The position numbers and the translations under genes were made by a program. The notes below the pieces were generated by a model. The model searched no databases. It was not told the DNA's origin and saw only the letters and a program-made list of their open reading frames with translations. Below are positions 22,335 to 34,790 of a stretch of 64,000 bases of DNA, piece after piece. The stretch is from Nereocystis luetkeana (taxonomy: Eukaryota > Sar > Phaeophyceae > Laminariales > Laminariaceae): contig JARUPZ010000002.1 in NCBI GenBank assembly GCA_031213475.1, positions 4,225,049 through 4,289,048 of the forward strand. Direction: 5' to 3'. How positions within the stretch are numbered: position 1 is the first letter of the stretch; each line of letters begins with the position of its first letter.

Positions 22335-22730
22335 GCGGGCGGGGGGGGGTCGGGGACGGGGGGAGGAGGGGGGGGCGATGGGCAAGTGGCTGCCACAGCG
22401 GTGGTTGCTGACGCGGGGGACGCTGCGGGGGGTGGTGGTGGGAGGGAGGCGGCGGCGGGGGGGGGGGGGGGGCGGGGAGGGGGGGGGAGTTAGCCCAGAT
22501 TTTGCTAGCGTACCTGGCTGGACATCCTTCGCCGTGATAATGTTGTTCTGAGCGGCCAGTGTTTTTGATCGATCTGTTCGGTTTGGTTTCGGTTATATAT
22601 ATATATAGCGCCCGGCGGTGTCAGCTCGGGCCGGCCTGCGTTCGGTTGATCGGGTCTGTTTCGATATACAGGGGGTCGACGGTTATCGGCCCGGTGCGCT
22701 GTTTCGCTATGCAGGGGGTCGACGGTTATC

Positions 22731-22849
22731 GGTTCGGTTCGGTTCGGTTCGGTTCGGTTCGGTTCGGTTCGGTTCGGTTCGGTTCGGTTCGGTTCGGTTC
22801 GGTTCGGTTCGGTTCGGTTCGGTTCGGTTCGGTTCGGTTCGGTTCGGTT
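22731..22849. repeat. (GGTTC)n pentanucleotide array
   Basis: About 23 near-perfect GGTTC units. It is preceded by two copies of CAGGGGGTCGACGGTTATCGG, the second of which runs into the array. Confidence 0.97.
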
Positions 22850-23487
22850 GGGCTATACGGTCCTCGTCGGCAGCAAGTCGTGCTTGAGGCGCTTCCGTAT
22901 GTGTCAAGACTCGCGCTGATCGCTTTTTGCGGAGGTGGACGGGACCCGGGAGCGGGGAGATACAAAAAAAGGGTTTAGGGTGAACCTCCCCGGTTGTCTT
23001 CTTCTGGTCTTGGTCGCTGTCTTCTGACCCCCCCCCCCCCCCCTCCCTCTTCGAGCGTCTAGGGTCATACAACTGCGGCCATGCATGGTATCGAGTACAC
23101 CTCCCCCTCCCCTCTTTTTTACTGCGTTTGGTCTTTTTTTTTTTACCATCGTGCCGTAAAACCGATCGCTTGGGTGAAACGAAACGGTTTTCCATAACCT
23201 TGGAACGTTTTTTTTTAGAGGGGGCAGAGGGGAAGGGAGGGGGGTGTTTCTCTTCCATCGGTCTGTTCTCTTGCTCTTGTTTCTGAAGGTGGGAGGGAGA
23301 AAGAGAAGGGGGAAAAAATTGTCCACACGCGCCCGCGTGCACTGCGAGTGCAATAGCGCTAGCGCCTGCCTCTTGCGTTATTTTGTGTATGTGCGTTCCG
23401 TCCGTCCCTCCTTGTTGCCTTCCCGGCGAACCTCTTTCCTCGCGTTCCTTGAATATGGCCGCGTGCACACACTATGAGCAACAACAT

Positions 23488-23520
<33 letters not shown>

Positions 23521-24954
23521 CACGTTTTTGCTTCTACTCCTGATGTAGCTTGCGCGATGGAATTTTGAGTTGTTATTCTTAATGTTTTATCTCCAGCGGG
23601 AGCGGGAGCGGCGGCTTCCCACGTCGAGCGATATGTACAGTATGTGCAGGCCAGGAAGCGGCCGTGTCACGAAGCGGTTTAAATCGCTCGTACCTATCCT
23701 CACAGGAGGGAGGCTGGCGTGGAGGAGGAGAGGGATCGGGGGGGGTGGGTGTGCGCACTTCGGGGGGGGAGGGGTTAGATTGCTCCAGAGCGGACCGTGT
23801 CTTGATATACACCCCCGAGCTCCGTCCCGAAACTTTTTGCGTCGTCAATGGCCAGCCGACTAAGGCAAGCAACCAGTAGGTACCCCCCCCCCCGACCTCA
23901 AGCGCAAATGCTGTTGCCTGCCTTATTGTTCATTTATTTTTTTGCGGGTGCGTAGCGCTCACTCGGGTTGGACTGGGGGTCATATTGCCGTCTTCGGCAG
24001 GCCTGACGCAGGAGACGAGGGGGGTGCTTTCGGTGTACAGCAGCAAGTGCTCGTTGCCTTGCCTTGCCTTGCGGTGGCTTACATCGCATCGCCTTCCGTT
24101 TCATCGACTTGCGTGGTACCGCCTTGCATTGCACCGCCTTGCATTGCACCATTCTACGGCATTTCGCACTGCGTCGAAATGTATCGCATACAAGCAGTAG
24201 GCGGCATTTATTTCGTGGTGCATGGGACCGCATTGTCCTGAAGAATGATGCAAGCAATTGCGTTAAAACTTGCGGTGGATGGGGTGATGGGACCGGACCG
24301 GACCGGACAGGAATTGACCGCCGACGCACGCGGAGCCGTTGAGGTAGGAAACCGTTGAGGTAGGAAACCGTTGAGGCAACGTCTTTACCTTGGCATCAAC
24401 TACTACTACTTGCAGCCCGGCGGCATTGCACTACTTTTCAGCCATCATGGTTCGCGGTATGTGTACTATCGATACACGCCGATTCGTAGCGCAAGCAGCG
24501 ACTGCCTTCTCGGGGATGGAGATGGATGCAGATATGGTGCGGAAATGCTGAGGACAATGATGTTGGTTATTGTTGTGATGATGGTGGCGGTGGTGGTGTG
24601 TACGCTACTGTAGTAGCATGCTGTTTGTGTGGGCAGATAACTCGAGGATGGATGTAATCGCAGTGACCGATGCATGCAGTACGCTGTGAGAGGAAGGGCG
24701 GATGTGGGGGTAAATGTAGGTGTAGAAGACTGTTTTCGACACATTTTCTCCTGCACAGCCTGTTTTAACGGGCCACACGCGTTATCGAAGAGAGGAGGGG
24801 AGTCCGTGCGGGAAAAATCACAACTTTCAGGGTGTATCACACACTTTACGCATTGCTTCATGCCTGGCACCAGTACAAGATAAAAACAGGACACGTTGTC
24901 CCAGCCGACGGGAACGTAATCGCGCACGGGAAGGTATATATATATATATATATA

Positions 24955-25110
24955 TTTATTTATTTTTCTCATCCCATTCATTATCTTCGCACGTCTTCTT
25001 CTCTCTCTCCTTCCAACTCGTAACTCAGATCCGGGGTCACATAGCAGGCTCTTCTCCCCACTTCCCGCTACGGTACGTGCCTTCATTTTATCGCGAGAAG
25101 ATTTCAGCCT
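24955..25110 (-). repeat. R4 repeat
   Basis: CAACTCGTAACTCAGATCCG then GGGGTCACATAGCAGGCTC and GGTACGTGCCTTCATTTTAT, reverse of 49437-49600. Confidence 0.75.
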
Positions 25111-25511
25111 TTTCTTCCCTCGTCGACTCGCATCGAATATATATATATATATCCACACAAGGCTAGGCACATCACGCAGACGTCTCGAGCGAAAACTATT
25201 CCCACCAGCAAAAACCTAGAGGGGCGTGGGTTCCTCTTGCTTCATTGCTTCAGAGGAGGAAGCGGGTTTGATTTATCTAAGCTTGGGAGGAAGCGAATTC
25301 GATTTCAACTAGGCACACCACGTACGCACCGACAACTACAATAACCCACCATTGAATCTGTGTGGTACAGTTAGTTGATGGACTGGAACCGGTACATAGC
25401 AAGAGAGTGTATTGGGCGACAGCTTTCTTTACCCAGATCTCCATGAAAGATAACAAAAAAAGCAAAAGAGAAAACGAGGGCACACAGTAATGAGGACCAA
25501 GTATACGCTTA

Positions 25512-25616
25512 TTCCGGGGAACCATAGGCAATAGGACCTACGGTATACACAAACACCTATATATTTATCTATTGTGACCAACAATATTTGGTCCTATTAA
25601 CTATGGTCCCCTGTAA
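25512..25616. mobile_element. R1 MITE
   Basis: TTCCGGGGAACCATAG ... CTATGGTCCCCTGTAA; preceded by TA. Confidence 0.8.
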
Positions 25617-25663
25617 TCGTAAAAACACTGAAAAATACCAGGTACACGTTTTTGTGGACATGA

Positions 25664-25692
25664 TGGGTCCTGATAAGTATGGTCCCCCGTAA
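25664..25692. mobile_element. R1 fragment (one end only)
   Basis: GGGTCCTGATAAGTATGGTC then CCCCGTAA; the other half is missing or replaced. Confidence 0.6.
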
Positions 25693-25884
25693 GAGTACCG
25701 TATCACACTATCACACCGGGTGGTAGAATACCACACCCCCTTGGACGAATTCCAGAGCTGATTTCGTCGACAACGGTGAGAGCGCAAACGCCGAGTGACG
25801 CGACGACGCGCTCATGGAAAGATCTCGAACGAGTTGTGATAGTCGTTCGGCGCTCCCCCCTGGTTTGGAAGAACATCGACTAAA
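25690..25884 (+). pseudogene. Short protein-like open stretch after an R1 fragment
   Basis: Directly after an R1 end (cccccgtaa) a frame of about 60 codons reads mixed residues such as RIPHPLGRIPELISSTT and RSWKDLERVVIVVRRSP and stops at TAA. No start codon or acceptor is convincing. It may be a relic of a coding exon or chance. Confidence 0.2.
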
Positions 25885-25904
25885 AACTCGGTCCCATGGA
25901 ATGT

Positions 25905-25992
25905 TTTAATCCTTTTAGGACCGCAGTCCCATTCTTGGGACAAAATACATGGAATTTGAGGTCTTGTCCCCCAAACAAGACTGCAGTGTACC
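25905..25992. mobile_element. R2 hairpin element
   Basis: TTTAATCCTTTTAGGACCGC at the left; CTTGTCCCCCAAACAAGACT on the right arm. Confidence 0.72.
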
Positions 25993-26753
25993 ACTCTGTC
26001 CATATATAAAGGAACCGTTTTGATATTACAGTGGTATACAAACGGTCATTATCTTTAGGGACAAAGTAGTATACGAAACGGGACACGGTGTTTGTAACCT
26101 TGCGTGTTTCATGGTATGCTGCGTGCATTTTGTGCTGATATTACTCGTCCAGCTAGTGTACACAGCACCCAGTGGAAAATATCATAGTCCAGTTTCTCGA
26201 GTTCTCCTTAAATCGGGTCCGTCTACGCGCGGTCCTCTTCGTGACTGCTTTAAAAAAAAACTCATTCGTGCTGTACGTATTGCTTTTTACTACGACGATC
26301 GAACACTACAAAGCACAAGGCTCGTACTGCTGTAAGTACAAACTACTGTACGTACAGCCCCTACTGCTGCTGCTGCTGCTGCTCTACGTCTACTTATCTT
26401 TGCCTCCTACTGTAACTATTAATAGGAGTGTGAAAAGGCAGCAGTGCTATAAAATATTTGGCAAATCCCTCTGTCACAAATCGGTCGACGTCAAGCTCCT
26501 CCAACAAAAAGCCCCCCACAAAACCGAAGCAAATCTCTCGCCTGCCGTTACTACTGTACAACACCACCACAGTTTGCTTCACGAAAAAAAAGCTGTTGAG
26601 AAAATTCCTGCAAACTTAGCGGCCTCCGCGAAACAAGGCCCCCACACGTCATCATTAAATACGTTTTCGACATCAAGCACGCCGATACCATCGCCGCCAT
26701 CAACATACAAGGCATGCCACACGGCGGTATCAACACCCGCACGCCAAGCGCTA

Positions 26754-29330
26754 CTACTGCTGTCGCCCGCAAAAATTGGCGTGTTGGAGCAGCGCCCTCC
26801 TCGACCCGAAGTCCTTCATGCACGTGCCGCACTCGTGCATGGTCACCGCGTCCTCTATCGGAGGGCGGAGGTTGTCTATATGGCGCCGCGCGTTCTCAGC
26901 GGACGAGAACCAAAATCCGCAAATTACGCAATGCCACACATCCCTACCGCTTTCACCACCAGTGCTGCCGCCACCTCCACAGCCCCCACCGCCACCGCCA
27001 CCATCCCTACCAGAACGGATCGGCAAAATCGACCTAGGGGTCCCGTCTGCGCGACGGCACTCTTCCCCCCCCTCCGGTCCCGAGCGGCCAGCTGCCTGCT
27101 CTTCCCCTCGTAGCACGCCGCACGCCTCGTCAGAACCTATGAAAACCTCCTCCAGCCGCTCCCTGACGTCACTATCACTGTCACCGCCACCACCACCACC
27201 AACAACACCAACACCATCACCGCTATCGTCACGATCGGACGTCGGGGCCAGCGGCGGTTCGAGCAGGTAGATCGTCTCCCCGAACCAGTCCGGCTTGATG
27301 TCGACATTTCCACCGCCCCCGTGCTTGGCGGAGACGTGCTGCTCGAGCGCCCTGTCGCTCGTGAAAACGCGGCCGCAACCCCGGTGGGGGCAGGGCTCCT
27401 CCTTCCTCGGGGCCAGGGGTACGCCGCCCTCCTGCCCTAGCTCGTGAAGCTGCCGCGTGTGCGTGCGTAACGCCTGCGCCGTCTTGTAGCGCTTGCCGCA
27501 TAACTCGCAGAGTTCGGGCAAAGCGACCTTACCCTTGACGTTCTTCGCCGCCGCCGCCGCCGCCGTCGCCTTCATTTCCGACGCTTCCTCCCCCTCCGCC
27601 TCCTTCTTGGCGCTGACGCTATCGTTACCACTACGGTCGCCTCGGATACTGTTGATTCGCTGAGGGTTTCCTGCATATGTTGGCGTGTCTATGCCCTCGT
27701 TCATGACGTTGGTGCCTCCGGAGGCCTCTCCAGCCTCCATAAGAAGGGCTTCGCTTGTCCGCCGGGCCCCGTCGCTGCGCAGGTCCACCTCGGGCCAAAG
27801 CCACGGAGGAAACGTGCGTGGGCTGCCACTGTCGCCGGCGGCGGCCACGGCGGCGGCAGCGATGCCATTCTTCCGACACTCGCCCCCCCCCTCCCCCGCC
27901 TCCAAAACTTCGAAGCGAAACCTTTTCGCACAAATCTCCTCCAGCGCAGCGTCCGCCCCACATCCACCACCATCGCTATCACCACCAGCACGGCGACAGC
28001 GAACGATGCCGTCCCCCTCGACCGACAGAGAGAACCTCTGGCGCAAACTATCACCGCCACCGCCACCACTACCGCCACCGCCACGACCACCACTACCACC
28101 ACCACCACCACCACCACCACCAGCCCCTGCCCCGGTCCATGTGAAAGTTAGCGTCTCAGAGTCGAGGCTGCGGCGCTGGAACGAGCGGCCGGTCTGGTGC
28201 CGCTTCGTCATGTAGCCCTCGATCCGCTCCGCGGGAAACCGCTCCCGGTGAGCCAGGGAAAACCCGTGCCGCGCCGCCTGCTCTGGGAGGCCCCAGCGCT
28301 CCGGCTGGTCGCCGGCAAGCGTGACGTGGACCGCCCCCCCCGGAGAAAGAACCGAAACCGCGCTAATCTCCCCGCCGGGGGCGGTTCCGCCGCCGCCGCT
28401 TCTGTCGTCAGCGGGGGCGCCGGCGGCTGGGTTGCGGTGCGGTGCGGAGGCATGCACAACGGCGTGAAAGAAATGCCCCAGGAAGGACCGGTGTCGGCGC
28501 ATGTCTTCGGTGCCTGTGTGCGGGTGGTTGAAGATGACGTGCTCGTACTGCTCGCCCTGGCGGCGGCGGTTCGGTGTTGTCCCTCTTTCGCCGGAATAGG
28601 CCTCCGGACTATCGCCGCCGCCGCCGCCGCCATCCCCGCCGCTGGCTGCCGCGACGGGACCGGCGACCCTTGCATCCAGCGACGTGGCGTCGACGTTGTG
28701 CAGTACGGTGGCCCCCAAGGAGCGCAGGCCGGCCAAGATCTTGCACGACTCCGGGTACTTTCGGAGGAGGTCGTGCGGCCCGTCGAAGGAGGTGGCCACG
28801 ATTTCGTACGGCCGGTTTCGGTTTCGTTTTCGTCGTCCCTGTTGCCGCGGTGGTGGCGGTGGTGGCGGTAGAGGCGGCGGTGTGTTGTTGGCTTGCGGGT
28901 GATGTGGAGCCGGGATGGCGGCGGAAGGGGCAGGGGGAGAGATGCCATGGTCATCGTCGTCGTTGACGGCAGAGGTAGTAGTGGTGGTAGTGGTGGTAGT
29001 GGTAGTGGTTGTGCGAACAGGTTGGCTTGCCCTTCCTGGTGCTGTCGCCGATAATGTTGGTGCCATCGCTGTGGTTGGTGCTACCGATGTCGTTGCTGTT
29101 GTTGTTGTTGTTGTTGCTGGTGGTGGTGGCGTTGCCGTTGCGGCTGGCGTTGTTGCTGAGGTCGGTACGCGATGGGGGTGGAGCAGCCCGCGTGCCAGGG
29201 CGAGGGAGAAGGAGAAGTTGCCGTCGCCCAATATCAGAATACGGCAAGGCTTCGCCTCCTCCTCTCCATCTTCTTGTTCTTGTTTCTCCACCTCATCTTC
29301 CGGCTGTTGTTGTTCCTGCTGCTGCTGCAG
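26754..29330 (-). CDS. BMT5-like (DUF2431) methyltransferase fused to C2H2-type zinc fingers, 5' exon missing
   Basis: One long minus-strand exon of about 850 codons ends at TAG 26754-26756. Near its N end it has GDGNFSFSLALA, the nucleotide-binding loop of the BMT5/DUF2431 family. Further on come ATSFD with DLLRKYPES, then VIFNHPHTG, GAVHVTLAGDQPERWG and a C-terminal GYMTKRHQTGRSF, matching the family order. In yeast Bmt5 methylates N3 of a uridine in 25S rRNA; the same class of activity is inferred here. Four zinc-finger-like segments follow: CELCGKRY, CPHRGCGRVF, CVICGFWF and a final CGTCMKDF with a C2HC spacing. Long Ala/Thr/Pro/Gly linkers separate the blocks. The frame is open back to a stop near 29.5 kb without any ATG, so the start lies in an unfound upstream exon, and the acceptor is probably in the CAG run at 29305-29340. 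Confidence 0.8.
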   Translation of the reverse strand: MQQQQEQQQPEDEVEKQEQEDGEEEAKPCRILILGDGNFSFSLALARGLLHPHRVPTSATTPAATATPPPPATTTTTTATTSVAPTTAMAPTLSATAPGRASQPVRTTTTTTTTTTTTTSAVNDDDDHGISPPAPSAAIPAPHHPQANNTPPPLPPPPPPPRQQGRRKRNRNRPYEIVATSFDGPHDLLRKYPESCKILAGLRSLGATVLHNVDATSLDARVAGPVAAASGGDGGGGGGDSPEAYSGERGTTPNRRRQGEQYEHVIFNHPHTGTEDMRRHRSFLGHFFHAVVHASAPHRNPAAGAPADDRSGGGGTAPGGEISAVSVLSPGGAVHVTLAGDQPERWGLPEQAARHGFSLAHRERFPAERIEGYMTKRHQTGRSFQRRSLDSETLTFTWTGAGAGGGGGGGGGSGGRGGGGSGGGGGDSLRQRFSLSVEGDGIVRCRRAGGDSDGGGCGADAALEEICAKRFRFEVLEAGEGGGECRKNGIAAAAVAAAGDSGSPRTFPPWLWPEVDLRSDGARRTSEALLMEAGEASGGTNVMNEGIDTPTYAGNPQRINSIRGDRSGNDSVSAKKEAEGEEASEMKATAAAAAAKNVKGKVALPELCELCGKRYKTAQALRTHTRQLHELGQEGGVPLAPRKEEPCPHRGCGRVFTSDRALEQHVSAKHGGGGNVDIKPDWFGETIYLLEPPLAPTSDRDDSGDGVGVVGGGGGGDSDSDVRERLEEVFIGSDEACGVLRGEEQAAGRSGPEGGEECRRADGTPRSILPIRSGRDGGGGGGGCGGGGSTGGESGRDVWHCVICGFWFSSAENARRHIDNLRPPIEDAVTMHECGTCMKDFGSRRALLQHANFCGRQQ

Positions 29331-31264
29331 TTGCCCAGGAAGTCCTGGTTTGATTGCAGACGTGTCACGTACGAGCAGGTCAAATACGAGTGCAAGATCA
29401 AGGTCACACAGCAGTACGTATGTAGCAGCATCATGTACCTGGTAGCGTACCTGGTACTGCGGAAGGACGGATCGTACGTTGGAGTGCGATGCGATGCATT
29501 CACGTGGTACGTATTATTGTCGCTGTTCTTGCCGTAAATACGAATGGTTAACGTGCCGTCGGCAGTGCCTTTGACAGTGGACAATTATTTACTGCGTCGT
29601 ACTTGCCTCGGGTAGAGCTACTCGAGAGTAGATAACACACGATTACTAGTACCACTACCAGAGGCAACCTCTTCTCGGCGCTCGTTGGTTCAGCCCGCTG
29701 TAAGGCGCGAGTTGCAGTACCAGGTATCAGCTTGCCGTGTTGCAGCGTTGCATCGTGGAAAATGCCGAAAAAAAAGCAAATACAACGTGTCAGACACGCT
29801 CGGCATTCTCCGCGAACAACCCGCCGCACCCTGTCGTAACCACCGCTTTTCCTTACAATGATACGCGGGTTGTCATTAATCTATGGTATCAACGGATCAC
29901 CTTCATCGCTCTTCATGGTACGCCTCAGAATGTGAAGGCCGGCGGTGTCTCGGTTGGTTGTCCGGTTGTGGGTGGCTTGAGGATTGAGGAGGAAGCATGA
30001 AATCCCCCCGCGTTTCCATAGAAACGCCTTTTAGGCGGTCTTCGAACTCCCTCGAGTGGTTCGGTCAACCAGATTGAACCAGACGACGGCGAGCAACTTG
30101 CTGTATCTGCATCAGCCGGTTTGGGCGCCTCTGCCAGGTGAATAGGAGTGTAGATATCTGCTGCAATCTAGGTGTTCGTGTTTTCTAGCGCAAACCGATT
30201 GCAAGTTGTCTCGTGTCGTTGATGGCGAGCGATGAGGTTTTGTGTATTACCTGGACGATGAGATCTTTCAAATCGAGATCGTCATGTTTTGAGGTGACAT
30301 CCTCTCTGTGTATCTGCGAGGGAAAGAGCCCCCGGATGCTACATGCTGCCTGTGTCTCAGTTCCGCACAGCAGCAATCTCCTGTGAAACACTATATGCGT
30401 ACCTTTGCGCTCGCCGAGGCAATCTCAGGCTCAAGGGTGGGCGAGTCGTTCAAATAATAGAACCAAAATGAAAAGTGTCCGGTGTGCCGCCAAGAGCCCA
30501 GGCCCGTGCGCGATTTTCTCCCGTCTGGATTTGTCCAGCTCTTCCCAGCTCCACTCAGCTCTGTTGAACGTTCGACGACGTTCTAAGGTCCGAGCGGTGA
30601 GCGCGGCGTGACCCTCTTGTGGCTTGTCTTTCTCTGTCCTCGTACGTACACCGGGTCCCGTTCAAAAAAACATCGACACCACGACACCACGTTGACGTTG
30701 AGTTGGTTGGACGGAGCAGGGGGGGGTGGGGGGTGGTGGAGGGAGGTACCGGTACATGCGTCGCACCCACCAGGCCCGAGTAATACTTTCTCTTTTGAAA
30801 CGCCACGAGAACATAACTCACCCCAGCGTCAAACCTGTTTGGTTTATACTCGTAGCATATATACCTGGTATAGTACACAGCAGTGCCTCCTGAGCTAAGG
30901 ATTCCGACTTTTATCTATCTGTTCAATGAATGTTATACCGAACACGCTGGCGCGATTCAAGCGATCGCATCCCACAGTTGGATAGGTCCTGCAGGAAGGA
31001 CCGCTTTCGGCTCAACATACTCCGAGGAGCGAGCCCCGTGTTTGTTTTACGTGTATAAAAGCAGCCTATTAAGGGAAGACAGTATTATTGGTTATGATGG
31101 TGTGCCTCTAGATACTACGTACGTTCCGAGGATAATGTCCCGGAGATCAAAGTTACGAAGCCAACGAGATTCGACAAAATCAAATAACATACCAGGTATT
31201 ACTTTGTGACTGAGCAGACGTAGTGGGTAGTGCCAAACAATCAACAGCCTCCCAGACCGTGGCG

Positions 31265-31461
31265 GGGACGATGAGGAACTTCAACAAACGACTGAAACCC
31301 AGGGTGCGCTGATGCAAAAGATCGAAGAGCTCACGGAACTGGTGACCGCCCTATCTGTGAGGATGGTCGCAATCCGCGAAGAGCAATCCGCGAAGGAGGC
31401 GGGGCTCCAAGGAACAAGCGAATTTGCCCGCACTGGGGACCACGGGGCGAGACTACCATGA
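31265..31461 (+). pseudogene. Degenerate coding relic with a coiled-coil segment
   Basis: An open stretch reads DDEELQQTTETQGALM then QKIEELTELVTALSVRMV, a heptad-like coiled coil, and stops at 31459-31461. Another frame continues protein-like sequence (DLPLEKALVQSQPADRI) to 31645, as if one frameshift had occurred. Short coiled-coil pieces of this kind are common in retroelement gag proteins, but that identity is only a guess. Confidence 0.25.
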
Positions 31462-31736
31462 CCTGCCGCTCGAGAAAGCGCTTGTTCAGTCTCAGCCAGC
31501 GGACAGAATTATCCCAAGTTTCACGGAGAACAATCGCACTACGAGTATGTACAATGTAGTATCCGGTGTGGCGGAAGAAGAGTTTTGCCTCGCTTCTTGT
31601 CTGTTTTCAGTTGCCGCGAAGCCGCTGCACCGCGGGCTGCTCTAATCCTCGTCAGCGACTAGCGATTGATGCCCAGCAAGATGCAGCTGCCACGACGACA
31701 CTCAGGGCATGAAATCGCTCAGTTGGTGTCTGCCGC

Positions 31737-31824
31737 TTTAGTACAGCAGTCCCGTGTTGGGGACAAACCACTCAAACTCCAAGTAGTTTGTCTCCAAAAC
31801 GGGAATACGGTCCTGAAAGGGTTA
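31737..31824. mobile_element. R2 hairpin element
   Basis: CAGTCCCGTGTTGGGGACAA against TTTGTCTCCAAAACGGGAAT, ending GGGTTAA. Confidence 0.75.
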
Positions 31825-32259
31825 ACGCGCTTTTGCCATTCCGGTTGAATGGGTTATTTCGCCCCCCTGTCGAACAATATTTTCGTGGCAGGGCAACCGA
31901 GTCGAGTCAGGAAGGTCGCCGGGCAATGGTTTGAGCCAAGACGGGTTGCTCAACAATGTTGCTGGCAGGACAAAATGCAGGCCTTGTGGGTATGAAAGGG
32001 GGGGAAGGTCCGCTGATGTGAATCGGTCTCGTTGAGGGTGTCAGGAACATGCTGTCGTGCCTTGTTGACACTCACAACACCGAGACTAATAGTTGTCGCC
32101 CAGTCGTCCGCCACCTCAACCCCGGAGTATGGCACGGAATGCCGAGCTCTGCCTGGGCACCGCGACCTCTCCGGCATCGAGTTCGAGAAACTTCTTCGGG
32201 ATAGTATTTGCCGAAATACGAACAGGCTGGCCGGGGGTGCGTTAGCATGCGTTGGCCGC

Positions 32260-32935
32260 GGGCGTTCAGGGTCGCGCGGCAGCGCTAATGGAGGGAAACC
32301 GTTATGTCCCGCTCGGAGCAGCGCTCGCTGCAACCGGTCCTCGTCGACCTGTCAAAACCGAAGCGCACCCAGCCCGCTGGAGGTGCGTTGTACTTCATGC
32401 TAAAGTCGAGGACTACTTCTTGCGGTTTGGCTCGGCGTATTTCTTGAAGCTTACGCCTGACTTTTCGCCGATCGCTCGCCGACAACATGCACAACACCAC
32501 CATGCCTTCACTTGTCACGCCCGTCCGATCTGAAGACTGAGATCGAGTTTAGCGGCAGAGCGTTCAAGGACGACTTGCCGCGTTTCCACTGAAATTCGCG
32601 CCTCGAGAAATAGCCCTTGAACGTTCTATCCCTGAACTCGCCCCTTGCCGTCAGATCGGACGAACTCGACGAGTATTGGCTTGGTGGTGTTGCGAATGTC
32701 GACGATCAATCACCGGAAATGCTTGGATGACACCGGAGTTCTGCTTCAATATTCACATCTAGCCGAAACCCGAGAAGTCGCAGTCTTGCATGATGCACAG
32801 CGCACCTCCATCGGACTGGTTGGGCTTCGGTTTTGACGGGTCGACGACCTCCAGTTGCAGCGGGCCCCGCTCCGAGCGGGAGATAGTGGTTTTCCTCAAG
32901 TCTCTCAGCCGCCGCGTCCTTGAGTCCCATGAACA
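32260..32935. repeat. Diverged inverted duplication, arms ~300 bp
   Basis: The left arm has TCCCGCTCGGAGC, then GTCAAAACCGAAGC, then GTCCGATCTGA and GTTCAAGG. The same landmarks recur in reverse complement in the right arm, in mirror order about a centre near 32595. Both arms read similar peptides, MSRSEQRSLQP against ISRSERGPLQL and VDLSKPK against VDPSKPK, so a coding ancestor is likely. Both are broken by stops. Confidence 0.65.
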
Positions 32936-34047
32936 ACACTTACTGAACCCTACTCGGCGTTTGCCGGTGCGTGTGTTGGCTAACCGATTATGACATTCCG
33001 GTGTTAATTCCACTTTTCAACAAGGTTCTTGTTCGGATTTAGAGGTATTTGCCGAGATGCGGATTGTTCTAGGAAGGCAGTCGATCGAAGATCTGTTGTC
33101 TTGAGTGTGCCAAGGAAGCTCGTTTTTTCATGAGGCACGTGTGATGTTTTGTTTTCCCCTGCCCGCGGCGTACCATGCATACATATTTTTGAAGGCACTA
33201 AAAGACGCAGGCAGTACAGTTGGAAGCAACATCGACGTGCACCAGCCTTCCTGGGAAATAGTTTTTTTTGTCATTACGAGGATGTTGAGGCCATCCACGC
33301 AACTCCTTAGTTCCCCGGTGTTTTCTGGAGTCTCTGTGAGGGATATCCGATGTTAGTCCTTCTATCTGTCTTCAGTCCTCTTTCTGCCAAGCGTTACTCT
33401 CATTTTTTTTTTTTTCTGTTTTGCGTTCTTTAAGCCGTTTCGAAAGACACTTCGCGAGCCCGCTAACAAACACGGAAGCAGCAGATCCCCCCCCATCAGC
33501 CAGCGCCAATAACAAGCAGCAGGCACTACCTCCCCGTTGGGTGTCAAGCCTCCTTTTACACCGCCCCCGAGGTTCGCAGTTCCGTGCGATGGTGTCATGG
33601 CGTACCAGGTACGGTCATTAACCGATTTTGAAGCCTATTCGAGCGGTCCCCCGCTACTCCACAAATACCGAAGCATCATATTCTCCCTCATCGGCGAGCG
33701 TCTGGCCCCCTTTTTGTTTCTCTCCTAGGCCATAAAACCGGCTCACTAGCTTGGCTTCCACCCAGGTGCGTGTGTATTTTCTCGGGCGGATGGTTTTATG
33801 TAAAGGCTCGTAAGCTCATCGCAATTCCACACATGAAATGTGTGTGTGACGTGTGCCGATTTAAGTCGTTGCTACCGTGGCAACAGCAGCGCAAGCTACC
33901 GCTGCCTTATACGCGCTCTTTCGTAACTCGTTCATGCGTATGGTCGTGGGAGTTTGTTTTTTCTTTTTCATCTGCCACTTGCTACTACCGCAAAGTTCAT
34001 CAAGCGGGCGTGAAAAGCAGGTAGGTGCTACCACTATGTACTACTAC

Positions 34048-34436
<389 letters not shown>

Positions 34437-34790
34437 AGTGCTGCTGCTGCCCTTGTCCGTCGCCACTGATGTATCGTTCGGTACGGGTTGTCCATGCTCA
34501 ACAAAACTCCCCTCCGCCATTCACTACCTCTTGAGCGCATCCGTACGAGTGCCACAACTTGATGGTGGATGATGAAAATGATTATGATGATGAACGATGA
34601 TGATAACGATCACGATGACAATGATGATGATATCGGCATTGGTGGGGGTGATGGTGATGGTGATGCTGCTGCAGATGATGAGGGCAATGGTGATAATGTC
34701 CTTACATTCTAGTTATAGCTCATGTTTCAAAAGTCTGGCCGGTGCTCACAAACCAGGTGCGTGCTTCTGCGTACCAGGTATATCCCTAGC

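Larger units (their letters stand above)
22335..26753. other. Intergenic stretch between PPR gene and methyltransferase
   Basis: Contains G-rich DNA (22340-22490), the GGTTC array, poly-C with an R3 scrap (23030-23100), CAG at 23485-23516, a three-fold GGAAACCGTTGAGG repeat (24338-24380), an R4 copy (24955-25110), R1 copies (25512-25616 and a fragment) and an R2 copy (25905-25992). Apart from the short stretch at 25690-25884 I see no supported gene. Confidence 0.5.

Noticed and set aside
22731..22849. Telomere-like repeat
   Set aside because: GGTTC is not a known telomere unit and genes continue on both sides.
22707..23468. 253-codon minus ORF with Asn-Arg-Thr-Glu-Pro repeats
   Set aside because: Driven by the GGTTC array plus R3 and poly-C scraps; no independent coding signal.
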